From contig NZ_BCSV01000002.1 of the NCBI RefSeq assembly GCF_001571045.1, positions 186,001-250,000 of the forward strand: a stretch of DNA of 64,000 nucleotides. The letters are read 5' to 3'. The position numbers and the translations under genes are program-made. A model generated the notes under the pieces. That model worked only from the letters and a program-made list of their open reading frames with translations, searched no databases and was not told the DNA's origin. This DNA comes from Curtobacterium ammoniigenes NBRC 101786. GTDB lineage: Bacteria > Actinomycetota > Actinomycetes > Actinomycetales > Microbacteriaceae. Shown in pieces: positions 55,804-64,000 of the stretch; position 1 is the stretch's first letter; each line of letters starts with the position of its first letter.

Positions 55804-57150
55804 TCAGTCGTCCAGGATCCGCTCAGCGGACGTGCGGCTCGCCGCAACGACGCCGGCGAGACCGCGTCCGACGGATACTTCGCCGATCCCGACGACCCCC
55901 GCTGCCAAGTCGGCTCCCCGGCGATCAGGCGCGCGCCACCGCACTCGGTCCGCGGCTACCAGGTGTTCCTCGGCTCGCAACGGCACGCCGAGGAGGGCCG
56001 CGGCGTCCTCGACAGCGGACGCCGCCAGTTCGGACGACGGGTCCACCGCGAGCGCCGAGCCGGCACCATGCGCATCTGAGCCATCCCGGGGAGCGAGCGC
56101 GTAGCTGAGCCGGAGCACGTGCCTCCCGCCCGCCGCGTCGGCGAGCCACGCCCACTTCACGGTGGCGTGCGTGAGCGCCTTGGCGCCGATCCCCGACGCG
56201 TCCGGATGCACGAGCATCCCCGTGCCACGGGGCGCGGCGTCGAGCTCCGGCTGGTCGACGACCAGGGTGACGAGCTCGATGCCGTCCACCCGCTCGTCCG
56301 CCTGGCGGCCTGGATCGGCCACGGTCGACAGCACCGCGTCGGCGTGGAGGCGCTCCACCGGCCCCGGGCGCCCCGTTGCCGGGTCCGTCGGCGCCGCGTC
56401 GACCTCGTGTGCGTCGATCCGGACGGCGCGCATCCCGAGCCGAACGTCGACGTGGTACGTCTCCATGTCGGCCGCGAGCTCATCGACGAGTCGGCTGATC
56501 CCGCCGCGGATGCCGCCGACCGCGGACCCTGCTGGCGCCTTGGCCCGCTGCGCGACGACCGCGCGGGCGAGGGATCCCTCGCGAAGGAGTGCAGCCCGGA
56601 GGCCCGGCACCACCCGGTCGAGGTCGAGCTGGTCCGGGTGCGTCGAGTGCACGCCTCCGGCGACCGGGACGACGAGGTCGTCGAGCACCTGCTGGCCCAT
56701 CCGCCGCCGGACGAGCTCGCCGAGTGTCGCCGCTTTGGCGCCGACCGTCGCCGGGAGGAGCGAGTCCATCTGTGCGCGCACCGCTCCGGATGTGCCGACG
56801 ACGGCGATGACGTCAGCGGCCATCGGCGTGCTCGGAATTCCCAGGAGGCCCGCAGCCGGCAAGGGGGCGACGCGGCGGTCCTTGGTCATCACCCAGGCGC
56901 CGCGCTTGTCGGGCTCGACCAGCTCGTTGCCGAGGCCGAGCTCGATCGCGAGCCGCCGCACGTGGTCGCCGCGCGTCGCGAAGGACTCGGCAGCGAGATC
57001 GAGGTCGATGCCGGCGAGCGTGTGCTTCTGCACCATGCCGCCGAGCGCAGCGTCTGCCTCGAGCAGCGTCACGTGGACACCGCCCTTCGCCAGGTCGCGA
57101 GCGGCGACGAGGCCGGCGACTCCGCCGCCGACCACGATGACATCGGTCAC
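55804..57150 (-). CDS. cgoX: Coproporphyrinogen III oxidase, FAD-dependent
   Basis: Oxidises coproporphyrinogen III (HemY/HemG family; in actinobacteria the coproporphyrinogen-specific form). 448 residues from GTG 57150 with the FAD fold VVGGGVAGLVAARDLAKGG followed by LLEAD, and the C-terminal GVVGIGEVSVGRGLAGVVA FAD contact. The start overlaps hemE by four bases. Confidence 0.93.
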   Translation of the reverse strand: MTDVIVVGGGVAGLVAARDLAKGGVHVTLLEADAALGGMVQKHTLAGIDLDLAAESFATRGDHVRRLAIELGLGNELVEPDKRGAWVMTKDRRVAPLPAAGLLGIPSTPMAADVIAVVGTSGAVRAQMDSLLPATVGAKAATLGELVRRRMGQQVLDDLVVPVAGGVHSTHPDQLDLDRVVPGLRAALLREGSLARAVVAQRAKAPAGSAVGGIRGGISRLVDELAADMETYHVDVRLGMRAVRIDAHEVDAAPTDPATGRPGPVERLHADAVLSTVADPGRQADERVDGIELVTLVVDQPELDAAPRGTGMLVHPDASGIGAKALTHATVKWAWLADAAGGRHVLRLSYALAPRDGSDAHGAGSALAVDPSSELAASAVEDAAALLGVPLRAEEHLVAADRVRWRAPDRRGADLAAGVVGIGEVSVGRGLAGVVAASRTSAERILDD

Positions 57151-58310
57151 GCGCCCGCCCCGGTCGCCCCGGCCGCCCCGGCCGCCCCGATCGGCCCAGC
57201 CGCCCCGGTCACTCCGGAACCGAGCCCGTGCACCAGTTCGACGATGCGGGTCAACACGTCCGGGTCGGTCTCCGGCGGGACGCCGTGCCCGAGGTTCACG
57301 ACGTGGGCCCGAGCGAGCGCGCCCGACTGGATCACCCGGCGGACGTGACGCTCGAGCACCGGCCAGGGTGCAGCGAGCAGCGCGGGATCGATGTTCCCCT
57401 GCACCGTGATGCCGGGCCCCATCCGATGCACCGCTTCGGCGAGCGGAACCCGCCAGTCCACGCCGACGGCCTCCACGCCGACCGAGGCCATATCGCCGAG
57501 CACCTCACCGCTGCCCACGCCGAAGTGGATGCGCGGAACGCCGAGGTCTTCGACGTGCGACAGCGCGCGGGCGGAGTGCTGCTTCACCCGATCGACGTAG
57601 TCGTTCCGTGACAGCGACCCGACCCACGAGTCGAACAGCTGGACCGCCGACGCGCCTGCGAGCGCCTGTGAGCGCAGGAACGCCCCGGACACATCCGCTG
57701 TCCAGTCGAGGAGCCGCGACCACGTCTCCGGGTCGGCGTGCATGAGCGCCCGCGCGGCCGTGTGGTCTTTGCTCGGACCGCCCTCGACCATGTAGGCGGC
57801 AAGCGTGAATGGCGCGCCGGCGAATCCGATGAGCGGCGTGGAACCGAGCTCGGCGACCGTGCGCTGCACGGCCTCGGTGATCGGCGCGAGCGCGGACGGG
57901 TCGAGCGCCGGAAGCGCGGCCACAGCCTCCGGCGTGCGAATCGGCGCGCCGAGCACCGGACCCTTGCCAGGCACGATCTCCACGTCGACCCCGGCGAGAC
58001 GCAGCGGCACCACGATGTCGGAGAAGAAGATGCCGGCATCGACGTGATGGCGGCGAACCGGCTGAAGCGTGATCTCGGACGCCATCGCCGGGTCGAGGCA
58101 GGCGTCGAGCATGGCGGTCCCGACGCGGAGCTCGCGGTACTCGGGGAGCGACCGGCCTGCCTGCCGCATGAACCAGACCGGGAGGCGCTCCGGACGGTCG
58201 CCGCGGAGCGCTCGGATCAGCGGGGCATGAGCTGTGCGACCGTCGATCAGTGGATGGTCGTTCGGGAGGGGGGAATGGCCCTGGTCGAGGAGGGCTGAAG
58301 GGTCGCTCAC
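57147..58310 (-). CDS. hemE: Uroporphyrinogen decarboxylase
   Basis: 387 residues. Motifs: [52 protein letters not shown] and [10 protein letters not shown], with catalytic Asp in SDIV. Start taken as GTG 58310; GTG 58316 is equally possible. The C-terminus ends in a Gly/Ala repeat encoded by tandem gccccgg units (57153-57212), beyond the usual family end. It diverges from hemA. Confidence 0.94.
   Translation of the reverse strand: MSDPSALLDQGHSPLPNDHPLIDGRTAHAPLIRALRGDRPERLPVWFMRQAGRSLPEYRELRVGTAMLDACLDPAMASEITLQPVRRHHVDAGIFFSDIVVPLRLAGVDVEIVPGKGPVLGAPIRTPEAVAALPALDPSALAPITEAVQRTVAELGSTPLIGFAGAPFTLAAYMVEGGPSKDHTAARALMHADPETWSRLLDWTADVSGAFLRSQALAGASAVQLFDSWVGSLSRNDYVDRVKQHSARALSHVEDLGVPRIHFGVGSGEVLGDMASVGVEAVGVDWRVPLAEAVHRMGPGITVQGNIDPALLAAPWPVLERHVRRVIQSGALARAHVVNLGHGVPPETDPDVLTRIVELVHGLGSGVTGAAGPIGAAGAAGATGAGA
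57153..57212. repeat. Tandem gccccgg units in the hemE 3' end
   Basis: About seven imperfect 9-base units encode the Gly-Ala tail of HemE (seen as GAAGAAG-like residues). Unit-number variation would change only the tail length. Confidence 0.75.
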
Positions 58311-58358
58311 GCGCACCAGTGTCCCACCCGGGATCCTGGCATCCTCCCCGGAGTTAGC

Positions 58359-59660
58359 ATGGAGGGCGTGCTCATCTGTCTCACGGCGTCGTACCGCAAC
58401 GCCAGCTTCGATCTCCTGGAGCGACTGAGCATCGGTGCACCCGCCGCCGCGGAAGCCCTCGTCAGCAATTCCGAACTCCTCGACGGCGCGATCGTGCTCG
58501 CCACCTGCAACCGGTTCGAGGCGTATCTCGATGTCGCCGACGGCGCCGCGGACCGAGCGGTCTCCGCCACGATCGACGCCGTCTCGACCGCGAGCGAGCT
58601 GACTCCGTCGGCGGTTCGTGCGTCCCTGTCGGTGCTCGACGGCAACACCGTCGTCGAACACCTCTTCGCCGTGTCGAGCGGACTGGAATCGGTCGTGGTC
58701 GGCGAGACCGAGATCTCCGGCCAGGTGCGTCGCGCCCTGGAATCAGCGCGAACGAACGGGACCACGACCTCCGAGCTCGAACGACTCTTCCAGGAGGCGG
58801 CGCACACGTCGCGCGGTGTCAAGACCCGGACCCGAATCGGTGCCGCCGGTCGCTCGCTGGTACGGCTCGCGCTTGAGCTGGCGTCCTCTCGCGTCACGGA
58901 CTGGGCGGCGACGCAGGTCCTCCTCGTCGGCACAGGCCGGTACGCGGCGACGACGGTCGCATCGCTCCGTGACCGCGGCGTCCAGGACATCGCGGTCTAC
59001 TCCCCCTCAGGCCGCGCTTCGTGGTTCGCGGCGAAGCACGACCTCACGGCCGTGCACGACCTTCGCGCCGGTATTCGTTCATGCCAGGTGATCGTCACCT
59101 GCACGACGAGCGAGACGCCGATCGTGACCGTCCCGATGCTCGCCGACGACGTCCGCCGTCTCGTGATCGACCTCGGCATGCCCCGGAACGTCGATCATCG
59201 CGTGGCTGACCGTCCGAACGTCGAGCTCCTCGACCTGGAGACGATCAGCCTGCATGCGCCGGTCGCCGAGTTGAACGCCGAGTCGGAGGCGCGGGCCATC
59301 GTCGACGACGCCGTCACCCGTTTCCGCACAGCGCGCCGCGAGCAGGCTGCCGCGCCGGCGCTCGTCGCGCTCCGGAAGCATGTGTTCGACCTGCTCGACC
59401 AGGAGATCGAGCGAGCCCGGGGACGCGGCGACTCCGAGCAGACGGAGCGCGCGCTTCGACACCTCGTCGGCGTGCTGCTGCACCGACCATCCGTACGGGC
59501 CCGTGAGCTCGGCGCCGCCGGCCAGGCGGACGAGTTCGCGCGCGGGCTGCAGTCGGTCTTCGGCATCGAACCGGAGCCGGATACCGCGGCCCTTCCGACC
59601 GTGGTGCCGCTCGCCGAGCGCGCGATGCACGACCGCGACGACGCTGCGGACGCTTCCTGA
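58359..59660 (+). CDS. hemA: Glutamyl-tRNA reductase
   Basis: First committed step of C5 haem synthesis. 433 residues from ATG 58359 (ggag 5 bp upstream). Catalytic Cys50 in [11 protein letters not shown]; further [13 protein letters not shown], the NADPH Rossmann region [12 protein letters not shown] (the usual GAGEM is GTGRY, a common actinobacterial variant), and DLGMPRNVD. Divergent from hemE; 48 bp separate the starts, so the promoters overlap. Confidence 0.96.
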   Translation: MEGVLICLTASYRNASFDLLERLSIGAPAAAEALVSNSELLDGAIVLATCNRFEAYLDVADGAADRAVSATIDAVSTASELTPSAVRASLSVLDGNTVVEHLFAVSSGLESVVVGETEISGQVRRALESARTNGTTTSELERLFQEAAHTSRGVKTRTRIGAAGRSLVRLALELASSRVTDWAATQVLLVGTGRYAATTVASLRDRGVQDIAVYSPSGRASWFAAKHDLTAVHDLRAGIRSCQVIVTCTTSETPIVTVPMLADDVRRLVIDLGMPRNVDHRVADRPNVELLDLETISLHAPVAELNAESEARAIVDDAVTRFRTARREQAAAPALVALRKHVFDLLDQEIERARGRGDSEQTERALRHLVGVLLHRPSVRARELGAAGQADEFARGLQSVFGIEPEPDTAALPTVVPLAERAMHDRDDAADAS

Positions 59661-59671
59661 GCCTCCCGCTC

Positions 59672-60073
59672 GTGCTCGACGTGAGCGCACTCGTGGTCGT
59701 TCGGGAGCGTCGCGTCCTCATGGTGCAGAGCCGCGGCCGCGACGTGCTCTATCTGCCCGGGGGCAAGGTCGAGCCGGGCGAATCCGGCGCCGCCGCCGCC
59801 AGCCGGGAGGCGCGTGAAGAGACCGGCCTCCGGGTCGCGCCAGAAGCGCTCACCTGGTTCGCCACCGTCACCACCGACGCACACGACCAGGGACCCGGCG
59901 CACGCGTCATGATGCGTCTGTTTCTCGCCGGCGATGGGGCAGACGACCAGGAGCCCATGGCGGCCGGTGAGGTCGACGCGATCGAATGGGTGACGAGCGT
60001 CGACGAGGATCGATGCCCGCCTGCCGGTGTGGCGACGCTGAACCTGCTCATCGCAGCGGGCCTCATCGACTGA
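59672..60073 (+). CDS. NUDIX hydrolase
   Basis: 133 residues from GTG 59672, 11 bp after hemA. The Nudix box is complete: GGKVEPGESGAAAASREA then REETGL. It hydrolyses a nucleoside diphosphate linked to another group; the substrate cannot be read. Cotranscription with hemA is likely from spacing. Confidence 0.92.
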   Translation: MLDVSALVVVRERRVLMVQSRGRDVLYLPGGKVEPGESGAAAASREAREETGLRVAPEALTWFATVTTDAHDQGPGARVMMRLFLAGDGADDQEPMAAGEVDAIEWVTSVDEDRCPPAGVATLNLLIAAGLID

Positions 60074-60132
60074 CGAGAAGCGCGGCGGTCGCCGACGCGC
60101 CGAGTCAGTCAGTCAGTCGCGGACGCGCCGCG

Positions 60133-60441
60133 TCAGTCGCGTGCGCCCGGCTCCGCGTCCGCCTCGTCGCGGTCTCCCGGGATCTCGGAGTCGACATAGT
60201 GGCCGACCCCCTCGTCGACGGGAGTCTGCTCGCCCGGAATCTCAGACTGGTCATACGCGCCGACGCCCGCGCGGTCCGGCTCGACCTCGCCCGGGATCTC
60301 GCTCTCGACATACTCGCCGGCGCGCCCGTCGTGGCTCACCGGAGCGTCGCCGGGGATCTCCGAGTCGACGTATTCGCCGCCCTCGCTCACCACACCGTCG
60401 GTGCGGGCCGCGTCCCGCGGGCCCTCGTGTCGTCCAGCCAT
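60133..60441 (-). CDS. Small acidic protein with four SEIPG repeats
   Basis: 102 residues from ATG 60441 (aaaggtgg upstream). Four copies of a repeat with core GxYxxSEIPG(D/E) start at residues 22, 42, 61 and 80, spaced 19-20. The protein is acidic and hydrophilic with no membrane segment or cysteine, so it is probably disordered. I recognise no named family. A surface-binding or stress role is possible but unsupported. Confidence 0.75.
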   Translation of the reverse strand: MAGRHEGPRDAARTDGVVSEGGEYVDSEIPGDAPVSHDGRAGEYVESEIPGEVEPDRAGVGAYDQSEIPGEQTPVDEGVGHYVDSEIPGDRDEADAEPGARD

Positions 60442-60588
60442 CTCGGACCACCTTTCGATTCGAAGCGTCGCCATCGACGCCGTCAGCACCGATTGTGCCC
60501 CAGCACAGGCAGAGCCGTTCGGACGATATTCAGTCACGATCGCGCCTCATTCCACGCATTCGCGTGCTCCGCATGGAAGCCTGGCCTT

Positions 60589-61257
60589 ATGACCGACAGG
60601 AACCGCATCTCGTTCGCCCTCGCGCTCGGCGTTGTCGCCGCAGCGACGCTCGCCGGATGCGCGTCGAGTGCGACCGCGCCCACCGCCGGCGGGAGCAGCG
60701 CGGCAGCGAGTTCGAGCATGTCGCCGTCGTCGTCGGCGAGCGCCTCGGACTCCTCGACCCCGTCGGCGTCCGCAACCGACGGTCAGGGCGGCGACACAGG
60801 CGGCAGCGTCAGCGGCACGCTCTGCAGCACCACCGAGCTCACCGGCGGCACCGAACCGGGTAGCGGCGGGGCGGCCGGCAGCACGATCATCCACCTCACG
60901 TTCAAGAACACGGGAAGCACCACGTGCGTGCTTCAAGGGTGGCCGGGCGTGTCCTTCGTCGGCGACGGGAACGGCACGCAGCTCGGTGCACCGGCCACGC
61001 TCGATCGGGCCGCACCGCACCCGACCGTGACGCTGGCACCGGGAGCGACCGCGGTCGCGCCACTGAAGATCGCACAGGCCGGCAATTATCCGAGCGCCTC
61101 GTGCACCCCGACCCCGGCGGACGGGTTCCGCGTGTACCCGCCCGGTTCGACGACCGCGTTGTACATCAAGGCGTCGGGATACACGGCCTGTGCGTCGACC
61201 GCGGCACCGCTCCTCGACGTGCAGGCTGTCGTCGCGCAGGGACAGGCGACGGACTGA
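60589..61257 (+). CDS. DUF4232 lipoprotein
   Basis: 222 residues: signal peptide with lipobox LAGC (Cys24), a Ser/Ala/Thr/Gly-rich linker (about 25-75), and a C-terminal DUF4232 domain with conserved cysteines (LCSTTEL, TTCVLQGWPGVSFV, ASCTPTP, TACAST). Secreted, membrane-anchored. Function unknown. It ends 24 bp from the convergent gene. Confidence 0.88.
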   Translation: MTDRNRISFALALGVVAAATLAGCASSATAPTAGGSSAAASSSMSPSSSASASDSSTPSASATDGQGGDTGGSVSGTLCSTTELTGGTEPGSGGAAGSTIIHLTFKNTGSTTCVLQGWPGVSFVGDGNGTQLGAPATLDRAAPHPTVTLAPGATAVAPLKIAQAGNYPSASCTPTPADGFRVYPPGSTTALYIKASGYTACASTAAPLLDVQAVVAQGQATD

Positions 61258-61281
61258 CGACGGACGGCGACATCGGGAGGG

Positions 61282-62220
61282 TCAGCCGTGTACGGCGTCG
61301 AGCAGTTCGGCGCCGAGCGCACGGAGCGCTTCTCCGACGGCGAGTCGGCGCTGCAGGCCGTCGTCGTCGTACGCGACGGTGACCGAGTAGGACACTGAGC
61401 GCGAGGGCCCTCGAAGCACTCCCGCCTCGGCACGCACTCCCGCCGCCGAGCCGGTGGCGGCGACCGCCTGCAGCCCGTGTGCCATGTCCCGGTGGGCGAA
61501 CGGGTCGAGCCCGAACGATCCGGCGACGCCGGCGAAATCGGACGCCAGCGACAGCCATCCCAGAACCCGGTTGCTCGTCGATTCGTCGACGACCTCGCCG
61601 AGCGCCAGCCCGCGCATCAGCCAGCTCAGCTCGGCTGTCGAACCCACCGCCGTGTCCGGCGCATCGTCCGGACCGCGGCGGTCCCGGTTGCGGTCGAGCA
61701 CTGCTGTCCGGTCCATGCCGAGCGCCTCGGCTCGCGTGCGGACGGCATCGAGCCCGACCATCGCCAGGAGCGCATTGGAGGCCCACGCGTCGGCAGTCGC
61801 GCCGACGAGCGTCGCGAGGTCGGCGACCTGCATCGTCGGCTCCTGCATGAACTGCCACAGGCCGGGCCCGGCTGCAGCATCGCGGGCCATGCGCTGCAGC
61901 CGCTCGCCGTGGAACCCGCCGTCTTCCAGGCGCGCGGCGACCTCGACGAGGAGGAGGAGCCTCCCGAGCGTTGCGATCGGCAGCGCGACCCGCTCGTCCA
62001 CCGCAAGCAACGCGCGGCCGCTTGCGGTGTCGATGACGGATGCGCTCACCCGGGCATCGTCACGGGCCAGCGCGCCGAGCGCCGCGATGGTCGCGGGAAA
62101 GCGTTCGTCGCCGCTTCCGCGATGGCGTCCGCCACGGCGCGGACGGTCTCGGTCGCGGTCATCGGCTCCGCCGCCCGAAGCCCGGCCGCGGCGCGACGGA
62201 GCGTCGGGTTCGACCATCAC
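61282..62220 (-). CDS. Class A beta-lactamase-fold protein, degenerate, probable frameshift
   Basis: The fold is that of a class A beta-lactamase-like serine hydrolase: LPIATLGRLLLLVEVA, WASNALLAMVGLDAV, then ATGSAAGVRAEAGV. The SxxK motif has become TLGR (Thr84, Arg87 of the longest frame), so it is probably not catalytic. The N-terminus in this frame is a Arg/Asp/Gly run, whereas the next frame from ATG 62162 reads MTATETVRAVADAIAEAA and joins at about 62094-62103 if one base is restored. So either a frameshift has occurred or translation starts further inside. Confidence 0.7.
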   Translation of the reverse strand: MMVEPDAPSRRGRASGGGADDRDRDRPRRGGRHRGSGDERFPATIAALGALARDDARVSASVIDTASGRALLAVDERVALPIATLGRLLLLVEVAARLEDGGFHGERLQRMARDAAAGPGLWQFMQEPTMQVADLATLVGATADAWASNALLAMVGLDAVRTRAEALGMDRTAVLDRNRDRRGPDDAPDTAVGSTAELSWLMRGLALGEVVDESTSNRVLGWLSLASDFAGVAGSFGLDPFAHRDMAHGLQAVAATGSAAGVRAEAGVLRGPSRSVSYSVTVAYDDDGLQRRLAVGEALRALGAELLDAVHG

Positions 62221-62224
62221 ATCG

Positions 62225-64000
62225 TCACCAGATTCGCACCCGCTGCGACGCGGGAAGGTACATCGGGTCGTCGTCGTGCACGTCGAACGCGGCGTAGTAC
62301 TCGTCGATGTTCCGGACGATCTGATTGCAGCGGAACTCGTTCGGCGAGTGCGGGTCGATCGAGAGCAGGCGCTGCGCCTCCTCCGGGCGGATGTTCATCC
62401 GCCACGCCTGCGCCCAGCTGAGGAAGAACCGCTGGGCGCCGGTGAGACCATCGATGACCGGAGGCTCGGAGCCGTCGAGCGAGATGAGGTACGCCTTCCA
62501 CGCAATGGCGAGGCCACCGAGGTCCCCGATGTTCTCGCCGATGGTGAGGGCCCCGTTCACGTGCGCGTCTGGCACCTCCCGTGGCGTGAGCTCGTTGTAC
62601 TGGGCGATGAGCGCCTTCGTGCGCTCCTCGAACGCCGAGCGGTCCGCTTGCGTCCACCAGTTGTGGAGGCGTCCGTCGCCGTCGTACTGCGACCCCTGGT
62701 CGTCGAATCCGTGCCCGATCTCGTGGCCGATCACGGCGCCGATCGCACCGTAGTTCGCGGCTGCATCGCGGGACTCGTCGAAGAACGGGTACTGCAGGAT
62801 CGCGGCGGGGAACACGATCTCGTTGAAGCCCGGGTTGTAGTAGGCGTTGATGGTCTGCGGGGTCATGAACCACTCGTCACGGTCGATCGGCTTGCCGATC
62901 TTGCCGAGTTCCCGGTCGACCTCGAAGGATGCCGCAGCCTGCACGTTGCCGATGAGGTCGTCCGCGGAGATCTGGAGTGCCGAATAGTCGCGCCACTTGG
63001 CCGGGTAGCCGATCTTCGGGGTGAACTTCTCGAGCTTGGCCAGGGCGCTGCGCCGGGTCTCCTCAGTCATCCAGTCGAGCCCGGCGATGCTGTCGCGGTA
63101 GGCCGTGATGAGGTTCGCGACGAGGTCATCCATGGCCGCCTTCGCCGTGTGGTCGAAGTGCTCCTCGACGTAGATCCGCCCGACGGCTTCGCCCATCACG
63201 CCTTCGACGAGGGACACACCGCGCTTCCAGCGGTCGCGCTGCTTCGTGACGCCGGTCAGCGCCGTGCCATAGAAGGAGAAGTTGGTCGACGCGAATCCGG
63301 TGTTGAGGTAGGGGGCGTACGAGCGCAGCACCTGCCAGCGCAGCCAGTCCCGCCACACCGAGATCGGACGGGTAGTGAGCTCGTGGGCGAGGCCCGTCAG
63401 GAACGACGGCTCGCGCACGACGACCGTGTCGAACACCCCAGGAGGCGCGGCGATGCCGTTCACCCACTCGGACAGATGCACGCCCTCTGCCAGACCGGCC
63501 GCGTCGAGCCAGGACATGCGGTTGTACGTCTTCTGGCTGTCGCGGGTGGTCACGTTGTCCCAGTGCGACTTGGCGAGCGCCGTCTCGAGGTCGATGATGT
63601 CTTGCACGCGGTCCGCGGCCTGCGCGAACCCGCCGAGATCGAACATCGCGCCGAGGAACTCACGGTACTTGTCGCGGATGCTCGCGAACCGTTCCTCGCG
63701 GTAGTAGGACTCATCGGGCATGCCGAGGCCCGCCTGCTCGAAGAACACGACATACCGCTCCGGGTCGCCGGGATCGTTGTCGACGAAGAGCTTGATGAAG
63801 CTGGACACCCCGAGGCGCTCGAACCGGCCGGCCATTCGCAGGACGCCGTGGATGTCCTCAATCCCGGCGATCTCGATGAAGAGGGGATCGATGGGCTGCG
63901 AGCCGAGCGTCTCGAGAAACCCCTCGGACAGGAAGCTCGCGTACAGATCGCCGACCTTCCGGGCCTCGGTGCCGGGCTCGGCCTCCTGGGCGCGTTCGAT
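62225..64000 (-). CDS. M13 family zinc metallopeptidase (PepO), C-terminal part
   Basis: Open to the end of the window; the N-terminus lies beyond 64000 (the first residues seen read IERAQEAEPGTEARKVGDLY). Neprilysin-like: zinc motif HEIGH in VIGHEIGHGFDDQG, third ligand in GENIGDLGGLAIAW, NAYYNP upstream, and the C-terminal NIDEYYAAFDVHDDD and MYLPASQRVRIW. Oligopeptidase, no signal peptide assessable. It lies directly before the degenerate beta-lactamase-fold gene. Confidence 0.95.
   Translation of the reverse strand: MERAQEAEPGTEARKVGDLYASFLSEGFLETLGSQPIDPLFIEIAGIEDIHGVLRMAGRFERLGVSSFIKLFVDNDPGDPERYVVFFEQAGLGMPDESYYREERFASIRDKYREFLGAMFDLGGFAQAADRVQDIIDLETALAKSHWDNVTTRDSQKTYNRMSWLDAAGLAEGVHLSEWVNGIAAPPGVFDTVVVREPSFLTGLAHELTTRPISVWRDWLRWQVLRSYAPYLNTGFASTNFSFYGTALTGVTKQRDRWKRGVSLVEGVMGEAVGRIYVEEHFDHTAKAAMDDLVANLITAYRDSIAGLDWMTEETRRSALAKLEKFTPKIGYPAKWRDYSALQISADDLIGNVQAAASFEVDRELGKIGKPIDRDEWFMTPQTINAYYNPGFNEIVFPAAILQYPFFDESRDAAANYGAIGAVIGHEIGHGFDDQGSQYDGDGRLHNWWTQADRSAFEERTKALIAQYNELTPREVPDAHVNGALTIGENIGDLGGLAIAWKAYLISLDGSEPPVIDGLTGAQRFFLSWAQAWRMNIRPEEAQRLLSIDPHSPNEFRCNQIVRNIDEYYAAFDVHDDDPMYLPASQRVRIW

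Noticed and set aside
60094-60140. Repeated gtcagtc and gacgcgccg units
   Set aside because: Short simple repeats between convergent genes without structure or further copies; too weak to list.

Overview
The window is high-GC DNA of an actinobacterium, most probably a member of the Microbacteriaceae. The evidence is the gene order tilS-hpt-ftsH-folP-folB-folK-DUF3180-PH domain proteins-DUF2520-lysS, a coproporphyrin-dependent haem cluster, a group III phosphofructokinase, a [2Fe-2S] ferrochelatase, heavy use of GTG starts and many four-base stop/start overlaps. The genus cannot be fixed from the window.

Layout. 1-3.5 kb: end of radA, an SseB-like protein, a membrane-anchored secreted protein, a short-form N-acetylglutamate synthase with three 34-bp tandem repeats at its 3' end, and an SRPBCC protein. 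3.6-10.1 kb (minus strand): clpC, a sigma-70 family factor with an altered -35 reading helix, a small membrane protein, an orphan Phd antitoxin and lysS. 10.2-19.4 kb (minus strand): a long housekeeping run from tilS through hpt, ftsH and folate genes (without folE) to bacterial PH-domain membrane proteins and a DUF2520 protein. 19.5-23.3 kb: inorganic pyrophosphatase, then two adjacent paralogous cell-wall hydrolases (NlpC/P60 and M23) with a common coiled-coil design.

23.5-25 kb: a tRNA-Glu-Asp-Phe cluster followed by about 1 kb that looks like the scar of an integrated element: a frameshifted, internally deleted AlbA_2-type gene bounded by a degenerate copy of the tRNA-Phe 3' end. 25-31.7 kb is accessory: DUF302, a hydrolase, a secreted GH10 xylanase, a tautomerase, then a LacI regulator and a lone sugar-binding lipoprotein flanked by a 32-bp near-perfect direct repeat of the 3' end of the gamma-carbonic anhydrase gene. 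31.8-47.8 kb: small regulators and transporters, a ddaH-rocD-Lrp group for arginine/ornithine breakdown, a beta-lactamase-fold hydrolase, a full-length PutA homologue in which all recognised catalytic residues of the aldehyde dehydrogenase half are replaced, an AlkA-type glycosylase, phosphofructokinase, a GntR regulator with an ABC ATPase, and a toxin-antitoxin-like pair.

48.5-59.7 kb holds every enzyme from glutamyl-tRNA to haem by the coproporphyrin route: hemA (plus strand) diverging from hemE-cgoX, then three small envelope genes and chdC-cpfC-hemC-hemD-hemB-hemL. The window ends with a NUDIX hydrolase, a small acidic protein built from four SEIPG repeats, a DUF4232 lipoprotein, a degenerate class A beta-lactamase-fold protein with a probable frameshift, and the C-terminal part of an M13 metallopeptidase. 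There is no CRISPR array, rRNA, intact insertion sequence or prophage. Observations that most deserve a second look are the PutA-like pseudoenzyme, the tRNA-Phe scar, the LacI/binding-protein module bounded by repeats, and the SEIPG repeat protein.
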